Source: Lachnospiraceae bacterium
GTDB lineage: Bacteria; Bacillota; Clostridia; Lachnospirales; Lachnospiraceae
Length of the DNA stretch: 48,832 nt
Direction of reading: 5' to 3'
Assembly (NCBI GenBank): GCA_016281385.1
Contig: JAEEIN010000095.1
Location: 1-48,832 of the forward strand
The first letter of the stretch is position 1. The number at the start of each line of letters is the position of its first letter. The notes below the pieces were generated by a model, which saw only the letters and a program-made list of their open reading frames with translations, did not search any database and had not been told where the DNA came from. Shown here in pieces: positions 25,526-33,434 of the stretch. The translations under genes were made by a program, and so were the position numbers.

Positions 25526-27649
25526 ATGATCGGATATTCGGAACTTATCGAATGGCTGGATCCGGCGGAACTTCAAAAGATGCAGGAATCTTTTTCGGAG
25601 ATAACCGGAATGTCATCGGTCACAATCGATATGGACGGAAACAGGCTTTCAAGAACCACCGGAAGCTCTGATTATTGCGACCTTTTATCCACAAGTTCCG
25701 GCTCTTTCAAGCGGCTTTGCACCCACGGCAGGATCTACGGTGCGAAGGAAGCGGCTTCTTTGGGTCACGGTACCTATTATTTTGCTACCGACGGCCTGAT
25801 CGAATTCTCGGCTCCTATCATAATCGACGGTGAAATAATCGCATGCCTTGTGGGAGGCATGGTCTTTGAGTACGTTCCGGAAGAAGAACGCATCAAGGCC
25901 CTTGCCAAAAAACTCATGCTGGATCCCGAGAAATTGTGGAAGGCCGCAAAAAAAACACCTGTCTGCTCCATCGAATCCGTTGAAAAAGCCGCAAAATTCC
26001 TTTACGACGTTGCTGCCATCGTTGCAGGTACCGCAACCAGCCGTATTCAGATGGATAAAGCCGCCAAGGAACTGGCCCGCGCAAGCCGAATGCAGAATGA
26101 CTTCGTGGCCAACATGAGCCATGAGATCAGAACCCCCATGAACGCAGTCATCGGAATGGCCGATATAGCCCTTCAGGCGGAAATGTCCCCGGAGGCTCAG
26201 GAATATGTAAGCCAGATCCGTATTTCCGGCCAGTCCCTTCTTCATATAGTCAACGATATCCTTGACTACTCAAAGATCTCAGCGGGCAAGATGGACATAT
26301 TCGAGGATCGCTACGACCTGGCCCTTCTTGTTCGAAACTCTACAAACATAATAACAAACAGGCTTCGCGGAAAAGAAAACGAGATAGCTTTTCTTCTTGA
26401 CATTCATCCAAGCACCCCCAGATATCTTTACGGGGATCCCTCAAGGATACAGCAGGTGCTTGTCAACATATGTAACAATGCGGTTAAGTTTACAAACAAG
26501 GGTTATATAAAGGTCAGCATCCGAGCATTTCCCCTTGATGACGACCATGTGACACTTTCCGCCAAAGTCACCGACACGGGTATCGGAATAAAGCCCCAGG
26601 ACAGAAGCAAGCTGTTCCGCTCCTTTACCCAGGTTGACAGTAAACGAAACAGAAATGTTGAAGGCACCGGTCTTGGCCTTGCCATAGTAAAACAGCTGGT
26701 GACTCTGATGCACGGAACCGTGGACGTGGACAGTACGTACGGTGTGGGCAGTACCTTCACGCTTGAAATCCCGCAAAGAGTTGCAGAACGTGCACCTTTC
26801 GCAAAGATAGAAAATCCTTCGAACTATGCTGTCATCGGTTTCTTCTCAAATTCCCATGTTGCTCACAATTTCAGGGATATCCTTGATATGGAGAACGTTG
26901 CGGTGGATTCCTTTGTTTATGATGAAACTGCGCCGAGATTGTTTGAAAGATGGTTTGCCGATCACGAAATGAGAAAATGCTTCTTCTTCACGGACGAGAG
27001 AAGTCTGGAAAGAGGCATCTTTAAAGATATCGATCTGTCGGCCCCCCGCTACAAAGAAATAAGGCCAAGGATACTTGCGGAGCCCTTTACAGAGGGGGAA
27101 CCCTGGAAGGACATTCCGCGGATCGTCGTGGTAAAGAAACCCTTCTGTCCGCTTAAGGCCCTTGAATCCATTGAAATAAAATGCGATTTACCAAACGCAA
27201 AGGATGCTGTTCCTTCCAAGAAAGCGGCATTTTCCGCGCCCGATGCAAAGATACTTGTTGTGGATGACAACAAAGTCAATCTCCGCGTCGCACAGAAGAT
27301 GCTTGAAATGTTCGAGACCAAAGTCGACAGGGCTTATTCGGGCAAAGAGGCCATGGAGCTTATCAGTAACAACAAATATGATCTGATCTTTATGGACCAC
27401 ATGATGCCCGAGCTTGACGGTGTGGACACTACCCGCCTTATAAGGCGCTTCCATCCGGAAATGTCCGATGTTCCCATCATCGCCCTTACCGCAAATGCGG
27501 TGGATGAGGTGCGTGCGCTGTTCTTAAGCGAGGGAATGAATGATTTCATTGCCAAACCTATCGAATTGAATATCCTGTCGGATAAATTAAAGACCTGGCT
27601 TCCCAAAGGGAAGATCCGGGAAGAAAACAAAACAGCGACCGGTGCCTGA
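25526..27649 (+). CDS. PocR-domain hybrid sensor histidine kinase
   Basis: A 707-residue soluble hybrid kinase. Residues about 8-175 form a PocR-type ligand-binding domain (DPAELQKMQESFSEITGMS, then CTHGRIYGAKEAA, and IIDGEIIACLVGGMVF). The HisKA H-box NMSHEIRTPMNAVIGM has His199, the ATPase domain has DTGIGI and GTGLGLAIV, a middle region (about 430-560) resembles a degenerate receiver, and the C-terminal receiver has Asp624 in DLIFMDHMMPELDG. PocR domains bind small metabolites such as propanediol or hydrocarbon-derived ligands. No partner regulator is adjacent. The last codons and the stop lie inside the terminator repeat at 27624-27666. Confidence 0.92.
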   Translation: MIGYSELIEWLDPAELQKMQESFSEITGMSSVTIDMDGNRLSRTTGSSDYCDLLSTSSGSFKRLCTHGRIYGAKEAASLGHGTYYFATDGLIEFSAPIIIDGEIIACLVGGMVFEYVPEEERIKALAKKLMLDPEKLWKAAKKTPVCSIESVEKAAKFLYDVAAIVAGTATSRIQMDKAAKELARASRMQNDFVANMSHEIRTPMNAVIGMADIALQAEMSPEAQEYVSQIRISGQSLLHIVNDILDYSKISAGKMDIFEDRYDLALLVRNSTNIITNRLRGKENEIAFLLDIHPSTPRYLYGDPSRIQQVLVNICNNAVKFTNKGYIKVSIRAFPLDDDHVTLSAKVTDTGIGIKPQDRSKLFRSFTQVDSKRNRNVEGTGLGLAIVKQLVTLMHGTVDVDSTYGVGSTFTLEIPQRVAERAPFAKIENPSNYAVIGFFSNSHVAHNFRDILDMENVAVDSFVYDETAPRLFERWFADHEMRKCFFFTDERSLERGIFKDIDLSAPRYKEIRPRILAEPFTEGEPWKDIPRIVVVKKPFCPLKALESIEIKCDLPNAKDAVPSKKAAFSAPDAKILVVDDNKVNLRVAQKMLEMFETKVDRAYSGKEAMELISNNKYDLIFMDHMMPELDGVDTTRLIRRFHPEMSDVPIIALTANAVDEVRALFLSEGMNDFIAKPIELNILSDKLKTWLPKGKIREENKTATGA

Positions 27650-27666
27650 CCGGTCGCTGTTTTTAT
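27624..27666. terminator. Bidirectional terminator, right copy of a 43-bp inverted repeat
   Basis: ACAGCGACCGGT and ACCGGTCGCTGT form the stem between the convergent kinase and CZB genes, with T runs on both strands. It matches 23836-23878 in inverted orientation at 42 of 43 positions. The kinase stop codon (27647-27649) lies in the 3' half of the hairpin. Confidence 0.9.
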
Positions 27667-28814
27667 CATTCCTGTTCTTTATATTTGAATACGTCGGTTC
27701 TTTCCGTAATGCCGATGGTATTAAAATACGAATGCAGATCGTTTAAGGCATTGCGGAACCGTTTCAAAGCCATCATTGCTTCTTCGAAGCGCTGCTTTGC
27801 GAGGCTCATCTTGTATTCCATCTTTGCTTCGAAGCATTCCACCGCGAGTTTGTGAAGTTCAAAATGAGCTTCAACGGCATTCTTGAAAGCCTCGGACCCG
27901 GTTATTCTTTCATCCGTCATTTCGGATACCCAACGGCCGAATTTACACTCGGTGGGATTGTTAAGCTGCGTCAGGCGAAGGGATTCGAATTCCACCATGT
28001 TGTTGTAGAGTCGCCAGGTGAGAGTTACATGATCGGTTTCAAAGACACAGAGATCGTCATGCATCGTGGGAGCGGAATTATGTCTGAACATGTCGTTTCT
28101 TGCATTATCCACTTCTCTTGATATCTTGTAAAGGTGACGTCCCGTATCAAGGCACTCCGCCGAAAGATTTCTGTAGCCTTCGGTAAGTCGGTCTACGCTT
28201 CCCATGAACTTCTTGCTCAAAAGCATCTTCTTATCCGATTCATCGAAGATTATCTCCGCATCCGAAAGCATGGAATCCATTCTTCTTCCTATACTCTCCA
28301 TTCGGATATTTATCTGTGAAACATACTTTTTGAGTTTCGCTATTGCAGCCCAGAATTCCGGATTTCGCTTCATCTGAGCACTGTCTTCGCCGGGAATATC
28401 TATACTTTCAAGGATCTTCTCCGTCTGCCTCATCTGAACAAGGCAGGGTTCGTAGGAATCACGGATCTGATAGGCAAGGGCCATGAATTCGCCGTTTGAG
28501 TTTCTTAAAGAAAGATCTCCGCTCTCTATTCCCGTCCTTGAATCCTGAATACTCTTCGCCACATCCTGCAAAGCCGCGATCTGTTCAAGCATTGCCTTTA
28601 AGCAGGAGCTGTCGGCGATCTTTAACTGCGCTTCGTTTATCCTGGCAAGGTAATGGTTGTTTCTTTTTACATGCTTATCAAGCATCCGGTTGAAGGCATC
28701 CGCAACCTCCGGGTCGTCAAATTCCTCCCTGTCGATGGGCTTGAAATTCTCGTTTCCGAAGTCATCCATCGCTTTCAGAAGCCTGCTAATGTCACTCTCC
28801 GCACCGTTCTTCAT
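27666..28814 (-). CDS. Soluble CZB (chemoreceptor zinc-binding) domain protein
   Basis: A 382-residue protein without signal peptide or TM segments. The N-terminal 250 residues are helical and resemble the linker and coiled-coil parts of chemoreceptors, with repeated phrases such as FGNENFKPIDREEF. A CZB domain at about 255-340 shows the zinc ligands in order: His in DHVTLTWRLY, Cys in CKFGRWV, and two His in AHFELHKLA. The MCP signalling tip is absent. CZB domains sense zinc or hypochlorite and usually sit on chemoreceptors or diguanylate cyclases, so a lone form is unusual. The ATG at 28814 has AGGAGGGGAAT upstream. Exact role unknown. Confidence 0.8.
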   Translation of the reverse strand: MKNGAESDISRLLKAMDDFGNENFKPIDREEFDDPEVADAFNRMLDKHVKRNNHYLARINEAQLKIADSSCLKAMLEQIAALQDVAKSIQDSRTGIESGDLSLRNSNGEFMALAYQIRDSYEPCLVQMRQTEKILESIDIPGEDSAQMKRNPEFWAAIAKLKKYVSQINIRMESIGRRMDSMLSDAEIIFDESDKKMLLSKKFMGSVDRLTEGYRNLSAECLDTGRHLYKISREVDNARNDMFRHNSAPTMHDDLCVFETDHVTLTWRLYNNMVEFESLRLTQLNNPTECKFGRWVSEMTDERITGSEAFKNAVEAHFELHKLAVECFEAKMEYKMSLAKQRFEEAMMALKRFRNALNDLHSYFNTIGITERTDVFKYKEQE

Positions 28815-28994
28815 ATTCCCCTCCTAATGTGCGCCAAAAAGCATAAATATTGTACATTTTCCATGTTAATGGTATATTAAAAGAGTATACGTACTTAGGG
28901 GGAGGGCGTATCTGTTATTCTTTTGTTTTCGGAGTTTCATCCGCTCTTTTCACTTTGTTAAAAACATAACTTTTATTTCTTTAGAATTTTTTTA

Positions 28995-29049
28995 TTGACA
29001 AAAGCAAAACTCTGAATTATTGTAAAGAAAAGTTATGTAAGCGCTTACA
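28995..29049 (+). promoter_or_regulatory. SDR-gene promoter with cre-like operator
   Basis: TTGACA (28995-29000), a 17-base spacer and TATTGT (29018-29023) are followed at 29036-29049 by TGTAAGCGCTTACA, a perfect palindrome that fits the CcpA catabolite-response element consensus. Its position just after the start site suggests repression. A LacI-family regulator could also use such a site. The remainder of the 28815-29104 gap holds the CZB-gene leader and nothing else I can name. Confidence 0.7.
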
Positions 29050-29104
29050 CAGAATTTGTTAAATCTTGCACAAAAACAAAAAAATATAATGGAGGTTTTA
29101 AGAA

Positions 29105-29881
29105 ATGTCTATAAATTATTTTGATCTTACCGGTCAGGTTGCCGTAGTTACCGGCGCTTCAACAGGTCTCGGAGTCCAAATGGCAAAGGCCCTTGCTAAC
29201 CAGGGCGCAAACATTGTCGCTCTCGCAAGAAGAAAAAACCTTGTTGACGAAGTTGCCGCATCCATAGAAGCGGAATTTGGTGTCAAGGCCATCGGAGTCT
29301 CCTGCGACATTACGGACACAGCACAGATACATGACGCTGTAAGCGAAGTAATGGACAAATTCGGAAGGATCGATATTCTCATAAACAATGCGGGCACCGG
29401 CGCGGTTGCTCCCGCTGAGGAAATTACCGACGAGCAGTTTGACAACGAAATGAAGATCGACCTCTTCGGTTCCTTCAAGGTAGCAAGGGAAGTTGCAAAT
29501 CAGGCAATGCTTCCTGCCAAGTACGGCCGCATCATAAACATAGCTTCCATGTACGGCCTTGTGGGTAATAAGATCGCACCCGCTTCTCCCTATCACGCTG
29601 CAAAGGGCGGCCTTGTAAACCTTACAAGAGCGCTTGCCTGCGAATGGGGTGAAAAGGGCATCAATGTCAACGCCATCTGCCCCGGTTATTTCGAAACTCC
29701 TCTTACCAAGGAGACTTTAGACAGCGAGTTCTTCCAGAATTATGCAAAAACAATGATCCCCCTGACCCGCTACGGTAAAGAAGGTGAGCTTGATACTGCA
29801 GCTATCTTCCTCTCCTCTTCCTTAAGCACCTATGTTAACGGTGTCATTCTTCCCGTTGACGGCGGCTATACCGCACTTTGA
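29105..29881 (+). CDS. Short-chain dehydrogenase, gluconate 5-dehydrogenase-like
   Basis: A 258-residue classical SDR that oxidises or reduces a hydroxyl using NAD(P)H. It has the nucleotide motif TGASTGLG (16-23), the NNAG motif (94-97), the catalytic Ser148, Tyr163 and Lys167 (SPYHAAK), and the C-terminal LPVDGGYTAL. Arg residues after beta2 (ALARRKN) favour NADP. The opening FDLTGQVAVVTGAS and overall pattern resemble gluconate 5-dehydrogenase or 2-deoxygluconate dehydrogenase. GGAGGT lies 11 bases before the ATG. It is monocistronic, with a cre-like site and a strong terminator, which fits a sugar-acid catabolic role. The exact substrate is uncertain. Confidence 0.88.
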   Translation: MSINYFDLTGQVAVVTGASTGLGVQMAKALANQGANIVALARRKNLVDEVAASIEAEFGVKAIGVSCDITDTAQIHDAVSEVMDKFGRIDILINNAGTGAVAPAEEITDEQFDNEMKIDLFGSFKVAREVANQAMLPAKYGRIINIASMYGLVGNKIAPASPYHAAKGGLVNLTRALACEWGEKGINVNAICPGYFETPLTKETLDSEFFQNYAKTMIPLTRYGKEGELDTAAIFLSSSLSTYVNGVILPVDGGYTAL

Positions 29882-29917
29882 TATTGCTTATTTCAGTATT
29901 TCCCCTTTAATATATGC

Positions 29918-29953
29918 AAAAAGACGTTCGGCAACATCGCCGAACGTCTTTTG
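29918..29953. terminator. Bidirectional terminator between SDR and HD-GYP genes
   Basis: AAGACGTTCGGC pairs with GCCGAACGTCTT around AACATC; TTTTG follows on the plus strand and five T on the minus strand. Confidence 0.9.
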
Positions 29954-29960
29954 TTTATCA

Positions 29961-31616
29961 TCATTCATGTTTTTTCGTTTCATAGGAAAGGTCGAAGCCC
30001 TTCGTATCAAACATCTTATAAAAATCACTGAATATTCTCTGCACTATGGTATCGATATTGTCCGTGCCTGCGTTTATCAGGATCGCCACATGCTGTGTAC
30101 GGCTGTAACGTGTATAAATATCGACAGCTCTGATATTCTTCCTTACCGCAAGTTCCATGACACCCGATGCCCTTTCTAGGTCATCGTCGCTTATGGGGAA
30201 GTCAGGCTTCGGTGCTGCGGTGATGGTCACGATCTCAAAGGTATGTCCGTACCGCTCTCCCATCTTCTTGACATATTCATACAGTAACGAGAAATCCTGG
30301 TGATCGACGGACATTGCACCATTGTAGCCTTCTCCGGTTATCAGCTCGTCAATGAATCTCTGAAGATCCACAGCCACGCTTTCAACGGATGCATACTCAA
30401 CGTTGTCCTCCAGTTCCGGAGAAGCTTTTATAAGAAGCTCATCCCTCTCAAAAAGTTCAAGAAAGATATTAAGAAGATTCGGATCGAACTGAGACCCCCT
30501 TCCTCTGTCAAACTGTTCCCTGATCTGACCTTTGGTAAGTTTCTTTCTGTAGATACGGTCGGAGCTCATTGCATCATATGCATCGGCGATTCCGACGATA
30601 CGAGCATGCTCCGGTATCTGCTCTCCCACAAGTCCGTCGGGATAACCGTGACCGTCGTATCTTTCATGATGGTGAGCCGCTACGGCAGCTGCGCCGGGGA
30701 TCATGATCATGTTATCAAGTATTTCCGATCCCACGGTGGTATGGGATTTCATTACACTGAATTCAAGTTCGTCAAGCTTTCCCGGCTTATTGAGGATCGA
30801 GTCCGGAACACCGATCTTTCCGATATCATGAAGAAGGGCTTCGCGCCTAAGCATATCCTGTTCCGTCTTTGAATAGCCCATTGCCTTTGCCAGCATGACC
30901 GAATACTCCGCTACACGGAAGGAATGACCGTTTGTGTATCTGTCCTTGGCATCGATGGCCTGTGCAAGGGTACGGAGCATCTGGAATGACATGGCGTCCA
31001 CTCTGTCAAGATACTTGGACTTCTCCGCATCCACCAATGCCTCATTAAGCCTTTCACGCCTTTCTGCCAGTGTATCAAGAATGATCCTGCAGATAACAAA
31101 AATGCCGACATTAAAAGCGAATGCTATTGAAGCTTCGGGACCGATATCCGTGTTATATCCCGGATCCAGCGCCCTTGCAACCACTGCTATGGTAAATCCC
31201 ACAAGTCCCAGCAGCAATGCCCTTGTAGTAAGCTTTCTGTCTTCATAAAGAATGCTTACGATGATCGGCATCGTAAAGATACATAACGTAGAAGCAAACT
31301 GATAATGTGAAAATGCCACATTGGTACAGATAATGATGCACACGATTATCAGTACGTTTTTATGCAATTCATAATCTTTTGATTTTCGGATGATGTACTG
31401 CCCGACAAAGATGGATATGAAGTTAATGGCAGTTGTAAGAACAAGATATCTTAAGAGCTTGATGACTATGGTATCGGGACCGTAGCCCTGAGATCGCGTG
31501 ACGTAAAGAAGGATGTTCCCGATAACTTCCGTAACAAAGATCATCCCCGCGATGGCAAACTGAGTTATGGTTATAATACGCTTCCAGCGTTCATAATCTA
31601 TGGTGTCTTTTTTCAC
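29961..31616 (-). CDS. Membrane HD-GYP c-di-GMP phosphodiesterase
   Basis: The 551-residue protein has about six hydrophobic segments in residues 15-182, a short coiled coil, and an HD-GYP domain at about 205-375. Key residues are the HD pair in ALLHDIGKIGVPD (His263, Asp264), HHH at 315-317 and GYP at 324-326 in the form RYDGHGYPDGL. These predict metal-dependent hydrolysis of c-di-GMP to GMP. A further C-terminal region (about 380-551) is not a domain I recognise. The start is a GTG at 31616 after a G-rich binding site. The -10 box TATAAT with an upstream TGA lies at 31657-31652. Confidence 0.9.
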   Translation of the reverse strand: MKKDTIDYERWKRIITITQFAIAGMIFVTEVIGNILLYVTRSQGYGPDTIVIKLLRYLVLTTAINFISIFVGQYIIRKSKDYELHKNVLIIVCIIICTNVAFSHYQFASTLCIFTMPIIVSILYEDRKLTTRALLLGLVGFTIAVVARALDPGYNTDIGPEASIAFAFNVGIFVICRIILDTLAERRERLNEALVDAEKSKYLDRVDAMSFQMLRTLAQAIDAKDRYTNGHSFRVAEYSVMLAKAMGYSKTEQDMLRREALLHDIGKIGVPDSILNKPGKLDELEFSVMKSHTTVGSEILDNMIMIPGAAAVAAHHHERYDGHGYPDGLVGEQIPEHARIVGIADAYDAMSSDRIYRKKLTKGQIREQFDRGRGSQFDPNLLNIFLELFERDELLIKASPELEDNVEYASVESVAVDLQRFIDELITGEGYNGAMSVDHQDFSLLYEYVKKMGERYGHTFEIVTITAAPKPDFPISDDDLERASGVMELAVRKNIRAVDIYTRYSRTQHVAILINAGTDNIDTIVQRIFSDFYKMFDTKGFDLSYETKKHE

Positions 31617-31651
31617 GTGCCCGCCCCAATTTCCTTCTGCATATTAACATA

Positions 31652-31657
31652 ATTATA
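31652..31657 (-). promoter_or_regulatory. Extended -10 promoter of the HD-GYP gene
   Basis: TATAAT preceded by TGA, about 35 bases upstream of the GTG start. There is no good -35 hexamer at 17 bases, so recognition would rely on the extended -10. Confidence 0.4.
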
Positions 31658-31714
31658 TCATCTTTTTTCACAAAGAAAAGAAATTTTTTCTCGAATTTTC
31701 GTTAAAAATGACAG

Positions 31715-31748
31715 GTGGCACAGAAAAAGTCCTTTTCTGTGCCACTTT
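31715..31748. terminator. Inverted repeat, probable terminator after the sigH unit
   Basis: GTGGCACAGAAAA pairs with TTTTCTGTGCCAC around a five-base loop. TTTTA follows on the plus strand. On the minus strand, the direction needed for the sigH unit, the tail is CTGTCATTTTT, which is less ideal. Confidence 0.55.
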
Positions 31749-31774
31749 TATGTAAACCATATTTTGTTTCCGAT

Positions 31775-32053
31775 CTAGTTTGCCCTTGCGTCTTCCAGTT
31801 TCTCTTCCAGTTCTTTCTTGGCCTTTTTTGCGTTCCTTATGTCATTGAACTGCTTGGCAAAAGCCTCGTCATAGCCGCCTTCCATGTACATTTCGTAGTA
31901 TTTGCGGCCAAGGGCTGCGTATGAGCGGTTGATAACATTGTCGCAGGTGCTTATCTCGCCCTTGATGGAAAGAATGTCAGCGGTGTTCTTTCCCTTGCTG
32001 ATGAGCTTTCCCGTAAGGTCGGTTAATTTTTCCGTAAGGTCATTAAAATTCAT
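31775..32053 (-). CDS. Small coiled-coil protein downstream of sigH
   Basis: I do not recognise a family. The 92-residue product is highly charged and predicted helical throughout, with a central single Cys (EISTCDNVINRSYAALGRKYYEMY) and a Lys/Glu-rich tail. There are no TM segments. It begins two bases after the sigH stop, with GGAGGGAAT upstream, so it belongs to the cysE-mrnC-rlmB-sigH transcript. The GRKYYEMY segment resembles small proteins that in relatives carry a zinc ribbon, which is missing here. Confidence 0.7.
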   Translation of the reverse strand: MNFNDLTEKLTDLTGKLISKGKNTADILSIKGEISTCDNVINRSYAALGRKYYEMYMEGGYDEAFAKQFNDIRNAKKAKKELEEKLEDARAN

Positions 32054-32055
32054 TT

Positions 32056-32676
32056 TTATTCCCTCCTCATGTCCTCTATAAATTTCTTAAGTTTGTTTCT
32101 CGCTCTCTGAAGTGCGTTATCCGTAGATTTTTCATCCTTTGAGAGGATCCTTGCTATGTCTGCATAACCCATTCCCGTCTGGTACAGTTCCACCGTCTGT
32201 CGTTCAAAGGTTGAAAGATCGTTCTCTATGAAGTTTTCAATTGCATGGACGGTCTCGTTATCTATCAGTATCTTCTCGGGATTGCCTGAATCCTCTCCGA
32301 GAACCTCCATAAGAGGCTGTGCATCTTCCCCGTCGTTTTCCGACGAATATAAGGAAATGTAGGTATTAAGGGGCGCATGCTTCTTTCTGCCGGAAGCCGT
32401 GACCGCATTATAGACCTGCCTTGAAATGCAAAGCTCCGCAAAGGTAAAAAAGCTTGCATCACGACCGGGATCGTAATCCCTCATGGCATTTACAAGCCCT
32501 ATCATCCCTTCCTGGATAAGATCCTCGGGCTCGGCTCCGAATATGTACATGGAGCTGGCAACCTTCTTTACAAGGCCCTTGTATTTATTTAACAGGTAAA
32601 CCTCTATCTCCCTTTCCCCGTCTCTTAAACGGGTGATGAGTTCCTCATCGGAGAAGGCTTCAAAATCTGTATTCAC
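32056..32676 (-). CDS. sigH: RNA polymerase sigma factor SigH-like
   Basis: A 206-residue sigma factor with region 2 at about 10-85 (LINKYKG-type segment, EDLIQEGMIGLVNAMRDYDP, FFTFAELCISRQVYNAV) and region 4 at about 145-203 (FERQTVELYQTGMGYADIARIL, ALQRARNKLKKFI). Size and region 2 match the SigH (sigma-30) family of Firmicutes, which controls transition-state genes in sporulating relatives. The start is a GTG at 32676, four bases after the rlmB stop. Placement at the end of cysE-mrnC-rlmB supports the assignment because Bacillus has the same order. Confidence 0.88.
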   Translation of the reverse strand: MNTDFEAFSDEELITRLRDGEREIEVYLLNKYKGLVKKVASSMYIFGAEPEDLIQEGMIGLVNAMRDYDPGRDASFFTFAELCISRQVYNAVTASGRKKHAPLNTYISLYSSENDGEDAQPLMEVLGEDSGNPEKILIDNETVHAIENFIENDLSTFERQTVELYQTGMGYADIARILSKDEKSTDNALQRARNKLKKFIEDMRRE

Positions 32677-32680
32677 TCGT

Positions 32681-33430
32681 TCATCCCTTTTTAATACGCT
32701 GCCTTACTATCTCGTAAGCAAGAACGCCTGCGGCTACGGAAGCATTTAACGAATCGATATCACCCTTCATGGGTATCGAAGCGATGAAATCGCAGTTCTT
32801 CTTAACAAGCGTTCCGACTCCCGATCCTTCGTTACCGATGACAAGTCCCATGGGACCGGTAAGATCCAGATCGTACATGGTGGTTCCGTCCATATCGGCG
32901 CAGACAAACCACATGTTTCTGGTCTTCTTAAGTTCCTCAATGGTCTTTGAAAGATTGGTAACCTTTACAACGGGAGTATAGTTAAGAGCCCCCGCGGATG
33001 TCCTTGCAACCGTTGATGTAAGTCCCACTGCCCTGTCCTTCGGAATGATGACACCGTGGGCTCCCGCAAGGTTTGCGGTACGGATTATGGCTCCGAGGTT
33101 GTGGGGATCTTCAATATTATCAAGTATAAAAACAAAAGGCGCTTCACCTTTTTCTTCTGCCAGTTTAAAGATGTCATCAAGCTCGGAGTAGTCGTAAGCG
33201 GCGCATACCGCTATGACACCCTGGTGCTTGCCGGTCTCAGACATCTGGTCCAGCCTTTCCTTCGCAACATACTTAATGACCGTATCCTGCTTTCTTGCCT
33301 CACGCTTTATGGTCTGTATGGGGCCGTCCTGACATCCGTCAAGAATAAAAAGACGGTCAACGGTCTTGCCGCTTCTGAAGGCCTCTATTACCGCATTTCT
33401 GCCCTCTATATGAGATTCGTTTATTTCCAT
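32681..33430 (-). CDS. rlmB: 23S rRNA (guanosine-2'-O)-methyltransferase RlmB
   Basis: A 249-residue SPOUT-class enzyme that methylates the ribose of a guanosine in 23S rRNA. The N-terminal substrate-binding domain starts ESHIEGRNAVIEAFRSG. The knotted domain has DNIEDPHNLGAIIRTANLAGAHGVIIP (motif 1), LVIGNEGSGVG (motif 2) and SLNASVAAGVLAYEIVRQR (motif 3). It lies four bases after mrnC and four bases before sigH in a conserved order. Confidence 0.95.
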   Translation of the reverse strand: MEINESHIEGRNAVIEAFRSGKTVDRLFILDGCQDGPIQTIKREARKQDTVIKYVAKERLDQMSETGKHQGVIAVCAAYDYSELDDIFKLAEEKGEAPFVFILDNIEDPHNLGAIIRTANLAGAHGVIIPKDRAVGLTSTVARTSAGALNYTPVVKVTNLSKTIEELKKTRNMWFVCADMDGTTMYDLDLTGPMGLVIGNEGSGVGTLVKKNCDFIASIPMKGDIDSLNASVAAGVLAYEIVRQRIKKG

Positions 33431-33434
33431 TGCA

